Source of the DNA: CAZMGV01 sp964621525 [NCBI: uncultured bacterium]
GTDB lineage: Bacteria; JAGRBM01
Assembly (NCBI GenBank): GCA_964621525.1
Contig: CAZUMS010000014.1
Coordinates: forward strand, 25,067 to 89,066
Length of the DNA: 64,000 nucleotides
Reading direction: 5' to 3'
The translations under genes were made by a program, and so were the position numbers. The notes under the pieces are model-generated. The model was not told the origin of the DNA. It did not search any database and saw nothing but the letters and a program-made list of their open reading frames with translations. Shown here in pieces: positions 45,116 to 53,805 of the stretch (its first letter is position 1; each line of letters starts with the position of its first letter).

Positions 45116-45146
45116 TTGCGTCAACACCGCGTAATCACTGACGCAA
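45116..45146. promoter_or_regulatory. Inverted repeat in the PDH promoter region
   Basis: TTGCGTCA and TGACGCAA, a perfect 8-bp inverted repeat separated by 15 bp, lie 108 bp upstream of pdhA (minus strand) and 84 bp upstream of the divergent phhB-like gene. On the minus strand the left arm belongs to TTGACGCAA, which contains a good -35 hexamer (TTGACG). A repressor or activator site serving either direction is plausible. Confidence 0.4.
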
Positions 45147-45229
45147 CCGCGAACGGGGTTTCGCGCCTGTGAAACAAACCGGTGTTATGAACGTGACAGT
45201 TTTTCCCTCACGGAGTTAGGATCACGCCC

Positions 45230-45541
45230 ATGCGTTACCGGAAACTTTCGGATGCCGACATCACCGCCCTGCTCGGGGAACTGCCCGGCTGGTCAGTGAA
45301 GGACGGCAAGCTCCATGTGAAGTGGAAATTCAGGGACTTCGCCGAGGCGTTCGCCTTCATGTCCGCCATGGCGATCGAGGCGCAGGCGATGGATCATCAC
45401 CCCGAGTGGTTCAACGTGTGGGCGTTCGTCACCGTCGATCTCGTCACGCACGACGTGAAGGCGGTCTCCGACTTCGACGCAACGCTTGCGAAGAAAATGC
45501 AGGCGCTGGCCGCAAAGCTCGGCGCCGAAACGGTGCAGTAG
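45230..45541 (+). CDS. phhB: Pterin-4-alpha-carbinolamine dehydratase
   Basis: 103-residue PCD/DCoH, which dehydrates 4a-hydroxytetrahydropterin during phenylalanine hydroxylase cycling. The active-site motif is QAMDHHPEWFNVW with the catalytic histidines, followed by VDLVTHDVKAVSDFDATLAKKMQ. No phenylalanine hydroxylase gene is in the window, so it may serve another pterin role. It is followed 3 nt later by the DUF2332 gene. Confidence 0.93.
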   Translation: MRYRKLSDADITALLGELPGWSVKDGKLHVKWKFRDFAEAFAFMSAMAIEAQAMDHHPEWFNVWAFVTVDLVTHDVKAVSDFDATLAKKMQALAAKLGAETVQ

Positions 45542-45544
45542 CCG

Positions 45545-46675
45545 GTGCCCGTTCCTCCCGGTTTCGTGCAGGACTGCCGCAAGCAGGCGAAGTTCGCCGC
45601 CGGCCGCTCGCCCCTGTACGAGATCCTGTTCGCCTCCATCGGGAGCTGGTACGAGGACCCCGCCAACGGCTGGTACCGGGATCTGCTGGCGGACTCCTGG
45701 AAAACGCGGGAGTTCGGTGCGTGGTTCGAGCCTGCGCTCGTCGTCGCCGCTTCGCTGCACGCCTCGGTGCTCCGGGGCGATGCCGGTTCCGAAGGGCTCC
45801 GCCCGTTTTTCGCCCGCCGGGAGGGGCTGCCACTTACGGCGGAGGAGCGGACGGCATTTCTTGCCCTCTGCATCGAGCGGCTCCGGGAGCCGAACCCGGC
45901 GATTCTCGATACGCTGAAGGACGGGCGTATCCAGACGAACGAGATCCGCCGGTCGGTGCTGTGGCTGCTCACGGCCGCCTGGCTTGGAACGCAGGACTTC
46001 GACCTTGTGGAACTGGGGGCGAGCGCGGGCCTCTCGCTGGTGGCCGACCGGCTCGGCTGGATCGTGAACTATCCTGGCGGAACGAACTGCTCGTTCGGCG
46101 GGTCCGGCACCATGCTGCTCGAGACGCCTGTAACCGAAGGGGACGCACCGGTCCCGCACCCGAGGCGCATCTCGAACCGGATCGCCATCGACCGGAATCC
46201 GCTCGATCCCGGCGACCCTGCGAACCGGCTGTGGCTGAAGGCGCTTGTCTGGCCCGACCAGAAGGGGCGGATGGACCTGCTGGAGCGCACATTGGACCAG
46301 GCCGTGAACCCCGGTTCGCCGAAAATCGAATTTGTCCGGATGGACCTGCCGGGAGAGTTCGATCCGGAAGCCTGGGCCCGGAAGACGCGCCCGGTCCTGT
46401 TCTGGAATTCGATCACGACAGGGTATTTCAGCGATGCGGACTATGCGGAACTGAAACGGCGGATGGCCGCCGTCCTCGACCGGCGTCCGGGTGCCTGGCT
46501 CGAGTTCGAGCTGCTCCGCGAGGGGTCGCCTCACCGTCCGCTGATCCGGAAGGAAGAAGCGGCGCTTGTTCTTCACCGCCGCCGCAACGGATGCTGGGCG
46601 GAAACGCTGCTTGCCGGTGCCGAGGCCCATGTGCCGTCGGTCCGGTGGCTGGCCGGGCCTATTTCGAAGGACTGA
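45545..46675 (+). CDS. DUF2332 family protein
   Basis: 376-residue DUF2332 protein of unknown function. Family features are a helical N-terminus (GFVQDCRKQAKFAAGRSPLYEILFASIG), the conserved TNEIRRSVLWLLTAAWLG, and LVELGASAGLSLVADRLGW, which resembles a SAM-binding motif I of methyltransferases. GTG start, immediately after phhB, so probably cotranscribed. The C-terminus overlaps the convergent gene at 46659 by 17 nt. Confidence 0.8.
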   Translation: MPVPPGFVQDCRKQAKFAAGRSPLYEILFASIGSWYEDPANGWYRDLLADSWKTREFGAWFEPALVVAASLHASVLRGDAGSEGLRPFFARREGLPLTAEERTAFLALCIERLREPNPAILDTLKDGRIQTNEIRRSVLWLLTAAWLGTQDFDLVELGASAGLSLVADRLGWIVNYPGGTNCSFGGSGTMLLETPVTEGDAPVPHPRRISNRIAIDRNPLDPGDPANRLWLKALVWPDQKGRMDLLERTLDQAVNPGSPKIEFVRMDLPGEFDPEAWARKTRPVLFWNSITTGYFSDADYAELKRRMAAVLDRRPGAWLEFELLREGSPHRPLIRKEEAALVLHRRRNGCWAETLLAGAEAHVPSVRWLAGPISKD

Positions 46676-47183
46676 TCTCCGCGTCCTTAGCACCTTTCAG
46701 GATGCTTTCCTCTTCAGCTTCGAGGCGCTTCATCTCGGCGGAGAAATCTTCCGCCTGTCCGGTCTGAATCCGGGTCATGCCCTCGTTATACAGGCGGATG
46801 ATCGCTTCGTGACGGGCCTGCTCGATGGGGAGCTGACCCGAGACGATGGCCCGCCGGTATTCGAGCTCGTTCAGGCGTTCCCTGATCCTGATCGTGTAGG
46901 CGTTCGTCTCGTTGTTGTTCTGTTCCTGGGCGGTCTGGGTCCCGCGCTTCTGGGCCGGGAGATTCACCGGCGAGTCGGGATTCTCGAGGTCGTGCGTGGG
47001 GGCTTCGCGGGGCGCCTGGACGGCCGTGACCGGGGCGGCTTTCGGAGCCGGTGCGGGCGCTTCGGCCGGCGGCGTGCGGGGGCGGGCTTCCGGCTCGCGC
47101 ATGAGCATCACGAAACCGCCGATCAGGAGAATTCCTGCGGCGGCGCTACCCACGATGAGAACGGTCGATTTTCCGGCAGCCAT
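46659..47183 (-). CDS. Single-TM hypothetical protein with coiled-coil tail
   Basis: 174 residues. One N-terminal membrane anchor (STVLIVGSAAAGILLIGGFVMLM), then a Pro/Ala-rich linker (EARPRTPPAEAPAPAPKA), then a helical, Glu/Arg-rich C-terminal half with coiled-coil character (IRIRERLNELEYRRAIVSG). Such layouts often belong to periplasmic tethers. It starts 7 nt after the lipoprotein gene at 47191-47655, so the pair is one unit. I do not recognise a family. Confidence 0.6.
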   Translation of the reverse strand: MAAGKSTVLIVGSAAAGILLIGGFVMLMREPEARPRTPPAEAPAPAPKAAPVTAVQAPREAPTHDLENPDSPVNLPAQKRGTQTAQEQNNNETNAYTIRIRERLNELEYRRAIVSGQLPIEQARHEAIIRLYNEGMTRIQTGQAEDFSAEMKRLEAEEESILKGAKDAEISPSK

Positions 47184-47190
47184 GTTGTTT

Positions 47191-47655
47191 TCAGTCCGTG
47201 AGGAGCAGCGTAAACGCCGTGGTGACGACCCGTCCACCGCTGCTCGCCTCCGCGCCGGCGACTTCGACCGTGTATTCGGTACCGGGCGCAGCCGTGATGA
47301 AGCTCGCGACGTCGAAGGCGAGGGTGGCGGAGGTCTCGCCGCTCGCGAGGCTCACCACCGTGTCGACGAGCACGTCGCAGCCGTCCTCGGGGCCCGTGGG
47401 CGGGCAGGGCGAGAGCGCCCGGATACCGTTCGGGAGCGCCTCGATGGAGGTGTCCCGGAATCCCACCTGCACGGCGCCTTCGAAGCCGTCCGGAATCACG
47501 TCGACGTTCACATACGCAACCGAACCGGTGACAATGGAGAGTTCGACGACGTCCGGTTCCACCGAGAGGGCGTAGCCGGGGCCGTCGCTGCCTCCACAGC
47601 CGGGGGGCACCAGTCCCGTCAGGAGGAGAAGGACGAGAAGGGGTTTCTTCACCAT
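47191..47655 (-). CDS. Secreted lipoprotein, Ig/calx-like beta domain
   Basis: 154-residue lipoprotein: signal MVKKPLLVLLLLTGLVPPG followed by the lipobox Cys. The mature part is beta-strand rich (VVELSIVTGSVAYVNVDVIPDGFEGAVQVGF) and ends in TTAFTLLLTD, compatible with one or two Ig-like domains. A CPPTGPEDGC pair may form a disulfide. Upstream lies a 15-bp palindrome, between this gene and the divergent gene at 47730. Confidence 0.65.
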   Translation of the reverse strand: MVKKPLLVLLLLTGLVPPGCGGSDGPGYALSVEPDVVELSIVTGSVAYVNVDVIPDGFEGAVQVGFRDTSIEALPNGIRALSPCPPTGPEDGCDVLVDTVVSLASGETSATLAFDVASFITAAPGTEYTVEVAGAEASSGGRVVTTAFTLLLTD

Positions 47656-47706
47656 GCCTCCATTCTAGCCGGGCGGGCACGCCCCTGCCGATAGAGGTCC
47701 GATATG

Positions 47707-47721
47707 GTAAACTGAGTTTAC
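47707..47721. promoter_or_regulatory. 15-bp palindrome in a divergent promoter region
   Basis: GTAAACTGAGTTTAC has perfect 7-bp arms around one G. It lies between the divergent genes starting at 47655 (-) and 47730 (+), 8 nt before the latter's ATG. It is a candidate operator for the divergent pair. It also replaces any SD for the + gene. Confidence 0.4.
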
Positions 47722-47729
47722 TTCGGTTC

Positions 47730-48752
47730 ATGGGCGCACAGGATGAAAAACAGTTCACGGAGCCGGGCTTTACCGACCGGGGCAAGGCCGAGCTGGTGTC
47801 GCGCGCCCGTACGGTGACGGGCGACGCCGCATGGGTGTTTGTCCACCACAAGGATCTGGACGTGGCGGCGGCGCTCGTGGAGAACGAAGGGCTCTCGCTC
47901 ACGCAGCAGGTGAAGTTCCTGGAGCGCCGGGACCTGAACGCACGGATTTTCTCCCGTGTCCGGTCGCTCGACCACTGGTGGAAGTCCCAGGCCGTGCGCG
48001 TGGCGCTCGCCAAGAATCCGAAAACCCCCCTCGCCATCGCCCATCCGGTGATCCGGAGCCTCGGGGCGTTCCAGCTCTGCGACGTGGCGAACTCGCCCTA
48101 TGTCATCCGCGACGTGCAGGTGATAGTGGACCGCGTGCTCACGGACCGGCTCAAGGTGATGCCGATCGGCCAGCGGGTGACACTCGCCCGGCGGGCGACG
48201 CCGCAGATTCTCGAATCGATGCTGAAGGGGAACCCGCACCGGTTCGTTGTCGAGGCGGCGCTGACGAATCCCAAACTCAACGAAAAGGTCCTTGAGGTGA
48301 CCCTGGCGCAGAGCGACTGGGAGGTCCGCTGCCTCGAACTCGTCGTCCGGCACCCCGAATGGGGTGTGCGCTACGGGGTCCGGCGGGCGCTGTTCCGGAA
48401 CCGCAACCTCGACATCGGCCTGCGCCGGGAGATCGCGCAGGAGATCACCCGGCAGGATCTCATGGAGATCGTCCAGATCCATCACCGGGATCACACGCTG
48501 ATCCGCATCGTGACGATCGAGATGGAGCGGCGCGGGTATCCGGATGTTTACGTCAGGGGGCTCCAGCGGCGGCGGCCGCCGGAAACCGCTCCGGCGGAGC
48601 GGCCGGACGGTCCGCGCGGCATGTCCGTGGACGAGCTTCGCGCGATGATGGAGGCGGATGCGGCCGAAGCCGGTGCGGACGGCGACGAAACCGGTCCGGA
48701 TCCGGAGGATACCGAACCTCCGGCGGACGGCGATCCGCCGGATCCCGAATGA
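47730..48752 (+). CDS. Hypothetical protein with HEAT-like helical repeats
   Basis: 340 residues, soluble, unrecognised. The middle portion has repeated helix-turn-helix units with N-P breaks (ALAKNPKTPLAIAHPVI, MLKGNPHRFVVEAALTNPKLNEKVLEV and VVRHPEWGVRYGVRRALFRN), resembling leucine-rich-variant or HEAT repeats. The last 50 residues are an acidic, Asp/Glu/Pro-rich disordered tail. The 15-bp palindrome directly precedes the start and no SD is visible, so a leaderless message is possible. It is convergent with the next gene. Confidence 0.6.
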   Translation: MGAQDEKQFTEPGFTDRGKAELVSRARTVTGDAAWVFVHHKDLDVAAALVENEGLSLTQQVKFLERRDLNARIFSRVRSLDHWWKSQAVRVALAKNPKTPLAIAHPVIRSLGAFQLCDVANSPYVIRDVQVIVDRVLTDRLKVMPIGQRVTLARRATPQILESMLKGNPHRFVVEAALTNPKLNEKVLEVTLAQSDWEVRCLELVVRHPEWGVRYGVRRALFRNRNLDIGLRREIAQEITRQDLMEIVQIHHRDHTLIRIVTIEMERRGYPDVYVRGLQRRRPPETAPAERPDGPRGMSVDELRAMMEADAAEAGADGDETGPDPEDTEPPADGDPPDPE

Positions 48753-48762
48753 CCGGGACGTT

Positions 48763-49209
48763 TCAGCTCAGGTTGTTGAGCAGGAAGGCGGAGAGGAGTT
48801 CTTCGTCGGACTTGGATTCCTTGGGGGCGGCGGCGACTTTCTCCTCGATCACCGGCGCGGGAGCAGCGGCCTGAGCCTTGGCGCTGGTGCCGGATTCGAC
48901 CGGGCGGCCCAGGTAGCCCTGCTCCACGTCGTAGGGAATATCCTTGTAGATGCACGAGTTCATGTAAGCTTCGGCACCCATCTGCTCGAGCTGCTTCACC
49001 GTGCGGACCTTGCCCACGAGGCTGTGAGGATCCGCCGTGCCGTCGGAGGTCTTGATGAACCTGTAGGCTTCGTCGAGCGTGAACTGCACCGTGACTCCCG
49101 GCGCCTTGTTCACCGTGAGGACGTTATCGACGATGGTGATCTTCTTCCCTTCCGACCACGAATCGATGATCGTGTTGGAGAAGAACACCGGTTTGGCGGA
49201 AGCTGACAT
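48763..49209 (-). CDS. Hypothetical small protein
   Basis: 148 residues without a family I can name. The first ~95 residues look like a compact alpha/beta domain (VFFSNTIIDSWSEGKKITIVD to YRFIKTSDGTADP), followed by an Ala-rich linker (SAKAQAAAPAPVIEE) and a short acidic helix ending LLSAFLLNNLS, which could be a docking peptide. It is divergent from murI and convergent with the HEAT-like gene. Confidence 0.6.
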   Translation of the reverse strand: MSASAKPVFFSNTIIDSWSEGKKITIVDNVLTVNKAPGVTVQFTLDEAYRFIKTSDGTADPHSLVGKVRTVKQLEQMGAEAYMNSCIYKDIPYDVEQGYLGRPVESGTSAKAQAAAPAPVIEEKVAAAPKESKSDEELLSAFLLNNLS

Positions 49210-49417
49210 GAGATCGGACTGCCTAAACCTTTGAAAGCCTTGACCTTTTTAATCCCAAGACCCTGCCTGCCGGGGGTTTTGCACCGGCGGGACATGCTTA
49301 TAAAAATTACCGCAAGCGAAAGCAAAGGTCCAGCGGCGCCATTTATGTAGGCGCAGCGGCGGTTCAGCTTGACGCGCTCCTGGCGTATGCGTAACTGCCT
49401 GTTTTGAGTGGAGTTTC

Positions 49418-50224
49418 ATGGCTGATCCCCGTCCCATAGGTCTCTTCGATTCCGGCGTCGGTGGTCTCACGGTGATGCAGGCGCTTGAGAAAGCGCTCCC
49501 GGCGGAGTCGTTCGTTTATCTGGGTGACACGGCCCGGGTTCCTTACGGCAACAAGAGCCCCGCGACGCTGATCCGGTACAGCCGGGAGCTCGCCGGCCTG
49601 CTCACGGGCCATCAGGTGAAGGCGCTCGTCGTCGCCTGCAACAGCGCGAGCGCCTGCGCCATGGAGGCGCTCCGGCACGACTATTCGCTTCCCATGACCG
49701 GCGTGATCGAGCCCGGCGCGGCGGCTGCGGCCGAGACGACGAAGACCGGTCATGTGCTGGTGCTGGCCACACAGGCGACTGTGACGAGCGGCGCCTACCG
49801 GAACGCGATCGTGGCGCGGGACCCGAAGCTCCGGGTGACGGAACGGGCCTGCCCGCTGTTCGTGCCGCTGGCCGAGGAGGGCTGGACCGACGAGGTGGCG
49901 ACGCAGCTCGTCGCCGAGCGGTACCTGGGCGACCTGCGGCGCGGCGACATCGACACCGTCGTTCTCGGCTGCACCCACTATCCGATCCTGCGGGAGATCA
50001 TCGCCCGCGTGCTGCCGCCGAAGGCGGTGATCGTCGATTCGGCGGAGACCACCGCGCGGGCTGTGAAGAAGCTGCTCGCCCTCTCGGGTTCGGAGGCCCC
50101 TCCGGGTTCCGCGCCGAAGCACCGGTATCTCGTCACCGATTCGCCCGAGCGGTTCCGCCGCGTCGGCGAACTGTTCCTCGGCCGCCCGCTCGGCACCGTG
50201 GAGGAGATCCGGGTCGGCGGCTGA
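49418..50224 (+). CDS. murI: Glutamate racemase
   Basis: Cofactor-independent glutamate racemase supplying D-glutamate for peptidoglycan, 268 residues. The two catalytic cysteines are C74 (VVACNSASA) and C184 (LGCTHYPIL), with the N-terminal GLFDSGVGGLTVM. GTGGAG-type SD upstream. A TTGACG hexamer about 50 bp upstream may be its -35. The following membrane-protein gene starts 31 nt later and may be cotranscribed. Confidence 0.96.
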   Translation: MADPRPIGLFDSGVGGLTVMQALEKALPAESFVYLGDTARVPYGNKSPATLIRYSRELAGLLTGHQVKALVVACNSASACAMEALRHDYSLPMTGVIEPGAAAAAETTKTGHVLVLATQATVTSGAYRNAIVARDPKLRVTERACPLFVPLAEEGWTDEVATQLVAERYLGDLRRGDIDTVVLGCTHYPILREIIARVLPPKAVIVDSAETTARAVKKLLALSGSEAPPGSAPKHRYLVTDSPERFRRVGELFLGRPLGTVEEIRVGG

Positions 50225-50255
50225 AAAGCCCGCCGTTTCCGGAACAGAGGACGGC

Positions 50256-52079
50256 GTGGAGCGTTACGGAAACCGGTTCACGCTGTACGCCTTCCTGGCG
50301 TTCATCCTCGTCGTCATCGTCGTCCATCTCTGGCCCCGGCTGTTCGTGGGCTACACGTCGGGCAGCCCCGTCCTTCCGCTCGGTCCCAGGGGCGAGGGTT
50401 ACTATCTCGCCCCGGTCGAACAGGTGCGCCTCGGGCGGACCAACTTCAACCATTCGATCTATTACGAACTGAAGGACGAACCGGACACGCCCGCCATGGA
50501 GGCGAACATCCGGGCGTTCGCCTGGCTCGCGGAGCACACCGACCTCTCGCTGCTCGCCTTCACGTCGGTCATTTACGCCGTCTGCATCGTCGTGCTCGTC
50601 TGCCAGTTCGGCTGGATCTTCTTCCGGCAGACGGGGAACGGGATCTGGACCATCGCGTTCACCGCCGTCGCCATCATGGAGGCTGACTACCTGTGCCTGC
50701 GGGCCCATCCCTACGCGATTCTGGTCGGCTGGTTCGGACTCCCGGTCTCGCCAGGGGAACTGAATACGTACCTGCCGTACATGCGGCCCATGAATCCGCA
50801 GGCGTCCAGCATCATCCTGCTGGGGCTCGCAGGCCTCGTCGCAAGCTTCCTGCCCGCCGGTCCCGGCGAAAAGCCCCGGCCGGGTCAGGCGCTGTTCGTG
50901 CGCCGGATGATCGCTCTCCTGATCGCCGCCCATCTCGCGCTCGCGATCCACACCTACTATTTCCTCGCGCTCTACGTGACGGCGGTCTGCATCGCGCTCC
51001 TTGCCGTCACGCTCTGGCGCTCCGAGCTGCGATATCTCGTGCGTCCCGTGGGGTTCGGCCTGCTGGGCGGACTTGCGGTGTCGCTTCCGTTCGCTCTGAG
51101 CCTCCTCGCCCGTCATTCGGGGATTGAGCCCCTGGATCCGGCATCAGCTATCAACGCCGTCCACACGCGCCTTCCGGCGGTGACGCCGCCGGGTTTCCTC
51201 TGCCTGCTCGCGGCGCTCTATCTCGCACGGGAGCTGAAAGCCGGCGACGTGCGCGCTGCGTTCCCGCTCGTCCTGAATCTCGCCGTCCCGATGGCGGAGA
51301 ACGCGCACCTCGTCACGGGCCTCATGATCGAGCCGTTCCAGGTGGGCTGGTACTACTCGGCCCCGGCGCTCGTCTCCGGTTTCGCCTGGTGGGTCGGCGG
51401 ACAGGCCTACCTGCGCGACGACCAGTTCTGGGGAATCCGTTCGAGCCTTGCCGTGCTGGTTGGAGCCATGCTGCTCGGCGGTTTCCAGCTCCGTTACAGC
51501 ATGCAGGTGGATCTTCCCCGGTTCGGCCAGGAGCGGGACCTCGCGGCGGTCTTCGACCAGACGGCGCCGCTGGAAGACGGCGAGTGCGTCGTCATGGCGA
51601 GCGAGCGGGTGAGCGACCTCGTGCGCCTCTACACCCCGTGCCGCGTCTACGGCCAGTTCGCGGGCGTGCGGGGCATCGGTCCGAGGTCCCGGAACGTGGA
51701 CCGGCTCCAGCGGATGGGGTCCGTGTTCGGCGTGAGCTGGGACGGCGCCCTCGCCGAACTCGAACGCAAGACCCACTGGAAGGGGTGGGGCGGGTACGAA
51801 GCGCCGGGCTATGTGTTCGGCAACCGGGGATTCGGCCACCTGTTCATGAACCGCCGCCCGCTTACGGACGCGGAGAAGGAATCGTTCCGCACCCGGTATG
51901 CCGCCGTGAACGCCGCCTGCATCGACAGCCGGGATCCGTTCCGGCTCGATTACATCGTCACGCTCGGCGACGAGGACGCCTACCTGCGCCCCGGCCGGCT
52001 CTGCCAGGAGATCGAACCGGTGGTGCGGAGCGGCGCCGCGCGGCTCTACCGGGTGACGGGGGAGAAGCGGCAGGAATAA
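50256..52079 (+). CDS. Large polytopic membrane protein, unknown
   Basis: 607 residues with about 10-12 hydrophobic helices. A periplasmic loop follows the first TM (residues ~33-95) and a soluble domain of about 180 residues is at the C-terminus. Helices near 105-125 (LLAFTSVIYAVCIVVLVCQFGW) and the ILVGWFGLPVSPGE region have no match I recognise, though the overall layout resembles GT-C glycosyltransferase-like proteins with a C-terminal domain. GTG start with CAGAGG upstream; it lies 31 nt after murI. A bidirectional terminator follows. Confidence 0.6.
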   Translation: MERYGNRFTLYAFLAFILVVIVVHLWPRLFVGYTSGSPVLPLGPRGEGYYLAPVEQVRLGRTNFNHSIYYELKDEPDTPAMEANIRAFAWLAEHTDLSLLAFTSVIYAVCIVVLVCQFGWIFFRQTGNGIWTIAFTAVAIMEADYLCLRAHPYAILVGWFGLPVSPGELNTYLPYMRPMNPQASSIILLGLAGLVASFLPAGPGEKPRPGQALFVRRMIALLIAAHLALAIHTYYFLALYVTAVCIALLAVTLWRSELRYLVRPVGFGLLGGLAVSLPFALSLLARHSGIEPLDPASAINAVHTRLPAVTPPGFLCLLAALYLARELKAGDVRAAFPLVLNLAVPMAENAHLVTGLMIEPFQVGWYYSAPALVSGFAWWVGGQAYLRDDQFWGIRSSLAVLVGAMLLGGFQLRYSMQVDLPRFGQERDLAAVFDQTAPLEDGECVVMASERVSDLVRLYTPCRVYGQFAGVRGIGPRSRNVDRLQRMGSVFGVSWDGALAELERKTHWKGWGGYEAPGYVFGNRGFGHLFMNRRPLTDAEKESFRTRYAAVNAACIDSRDPFRLDYIVTLGDEDAYLRPGRLCQEIEPVVRSGAARLYRVTGEKRQE

Positions 52080-52082
52080 CGA

Positions 52083-52117
52083 AACGGGCGGCTCCCCAGG
52101 GGGGCCGCCCGTTCTGT
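52083..52117. terminator. Bidirectional terminator
   Basis: A perfect 10-bp stem AACGGGCGGC with GCCGCCCGTT (52083-52092 and 52104-52113) between convergent genes. It is followed by CTGTTT on the + side and TTCGTTATT on the - side. Confidence 0.7.
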
Positions 52118-52142
52118 TTGCAGGGGGACGGTGCGGGGCGGA

Positions 52143-52973
52143 TCAGGCCGCTTCGCCGCTTTCGGCGCCGGCCGGATAGGCCGTCACGGGGCGCTGGTTC
52201 CGCTTCTGCTTCGGCAGCAGTTTCTTCGCTGCGTATTTCACGTAGGTCATCAGCGTCACATAGCCCACCTGGAGCACCTCGTCGCCGTTATCGAACGACA
52301 TGAGGTTCTGGTAAAACTCGTTCAGCTCGCGGTCCCGGTGGAAGAACCGCTGGTCGTCGTCGGCCTTCTGGAAGCAGGTATCCTTCACGCTGCCGCGGAA
52401 GACGAACGCCTGCGCGTCGAACTTCGAATCCCCGGCGATGTAGATCTTGTCCCGGTAGTAGTAGTCGATGGACCGGGCGACCTCAGTGTGGTCCTCCGAG
52501 GGACGGCTCCCGGTGAAGGGCGAGGGGTAGATCTCCTCGAAGTGCATCGCCACGTTGCCGAGGCTGGAGAGCACGCAGGCCACGTTCGAGACCCAGACCT
52601 TCGAGAACGGGCGGTACTGCACGAGGTACTGGACCAGCACCCGCGAGGTCAGCGTGTGGGTGAGGCCGCCCGAGCGGTTGTCGGGCCGCACGCAGGTGAG
52701 GCCGAGGTGGAGCACGTCGCCCTTGCCCTCGACGGGCAGCAGGGCGGCGGAGCAGAAGCCGGCGATCTTGCCGTCCGGCCTCCAGGCCACCGTGATGACC
52801 TTGTCGTCCAGCTCGTCCTTCGTCCCGCGAAACACCTGGTAGTCGGGGATCGTGTCGAAACAGGTGGCGGCGCAGTCGCGCAGCTCGGCGACGAGGCGGC
52901 GCTGGCGGTCTTCCGTCAGGGTGCGGCCGGGACGGTAGATGAACTCCACCCGGTGATTGTCTTTCTTGCTCAT
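52143..52973 (-). CDS. GNAT-like acyltransferase
   Basis: 276 residues with a GNAT-type core: a beta-strand/alpha pattern KIAGFCSAALLP, then VLHLGLTCVRPDNRSGGLTHTL, where the RxxxRSGGL stretch resembles the acyl-CoA-binding loop. The C-terminal third (after DYYYRDKIYIAGDSKFDA) is an extra domain with a basic tail. It lies 25 nt downstream of a PlsC-family acyltransferase, which suggests a lipid-related N- or O-acyl transfer. I would not name it beyond GNAT-like. Confidence 0.6.
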   Translation of the reverse strand: MSKKDNHRVEFIYRPGRTLTEDRQRRLVAELRDCAATCFDTIPDYQVFRGTKDELDDKVITVAWRPDGKIAGFCSAALLPVEGKGDVLHLGLTCVRPDNRSGGLTHTLTSRVLVQYLVQYRPFSKVWVSNVACVLSSLGNVAMHFEEIYPSPFTGSRPSEDHTEVARSIDYYYRDKIYIAGDSKFDAQAFVFRGSVKDTCFQKADDDQRFFHRDRELNEFYQNLMSFDNGDEVLQVGYVTLMTYVKYAAKKLLPKQKRNQRPVTAYPAGAESGEAA

Positions 52974-52998
52974 GGGTCTCTCCTCTTTTGTCGTCGGT

Positions 52999-53805
52999 TC
53001 AGGCGACCATCTGCAGGCCGTCTTCCATGCCCTCGGCCGCGAAGGCGGGCGCCGGCAGGCTGTCGAACCCGGCGTCGCCGCCGTCCGACAGCCGGCTCAG
53101 AATCCAGCTGCGCGTTTTCAGTTTCAGCTCCTGCGCGTCCCGTCCCGAGATCTCCGGGCCGAACGAGACCGTGACGTGCAGCCGCGGCTGGCTGAACCGG
53201 TCCAGGAAGTGCCCGGCGAACGGGTCCTCGTCGATCCACGCGTCCTTCAGGTCGCCGTACTCGATGGCGACGGGAACGATCCGGTAGCCGTGCTCGGCGG
53301 CGACCTCGAACATACCGTTATAGAACGGCAGGGCGCCGGGCTGGTTCGACGTGGTGCCCTCGGGGAAGGCGGCGAACGGGAGGTTCTGCTTCAGCACGCT
53401 GACCGCCCCGGCGCGGGCCGCCTTGCGGCTCATGCGGCATTCGCGGTTCACGAAGACCGTGTTGGCGAGCCGGGTCGCGTAGCCCAGCACGGGCCAGGTG
53501 CCCACTTCCTGCTTGGCGAGAAACGCGCACGGCACCTGCGAGAGGATCGCCGGGATGTCGATGTAGGACCGGTGGTTGGCGAGGTAGAGGACGGTGCCCT
53601 TCGCCGGGCGGCCCCGCACGGTGAGCTTCACGCCGAGGGAGGCGATGAGTGTCCGGGCCCAGATCTGGGCGAAACCGGCCGTGTCGTGAAGGCTGTTGCG
53701 CCCCAGCAGGCGGTCCAGCTTCAGCCGGGCCACGGTGACGACGGTGATGACCAGGAGACCCGTGAGGCGGGTCCAGGCCCTGGCGGTTCCAACGAGCTTT
53801 TCCAT
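52999..53805 (-). CDS. 1-Acylglycerol-3-phosphate acyltransferase family (PlsC)
   Basis: 268-residue membrane-associated acyltransferase of the PlsC/LPLAT family. Block I is H78-x4-D83 in ANHRSYIDIPAI; block III is FPEG at 147-150 in AFPEGTTSN. The N-terminal amphipathic/hydrophobic segment (WTRLTGLLVITVVTVARL) would anchor it. It can be the phosphatidic-acid-forming enzyme or a paralogue for another lyso-lipid. It is first of a two-gene unit with the GNAT-like gene. Confidence 0.88.
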   Translation of the reverse strand: MEKLVGTARAWTRLTGLLVITVVTVARLKLDRLLGRNSLHDTAGFAQIWARTLIASLGVKLTVRGRPAKGTVLYLANHRSYIDIPAILSQVPCAFLAKQEVGTWPVLGYATRLANTVFVNRECRMSRKAARAGAVSVLKQNLPFAAFPEGTTSNQPGALPFYNGMFEVAAEHGYRIVPVAIEYGDLKDAWIDEDPFAGHFLDRFSQPRLHVTVSFGPEISGRDAQELKLKTRSWILSRLSDGGDAGFDSLPAPAFAAEGMEDGLQMVA

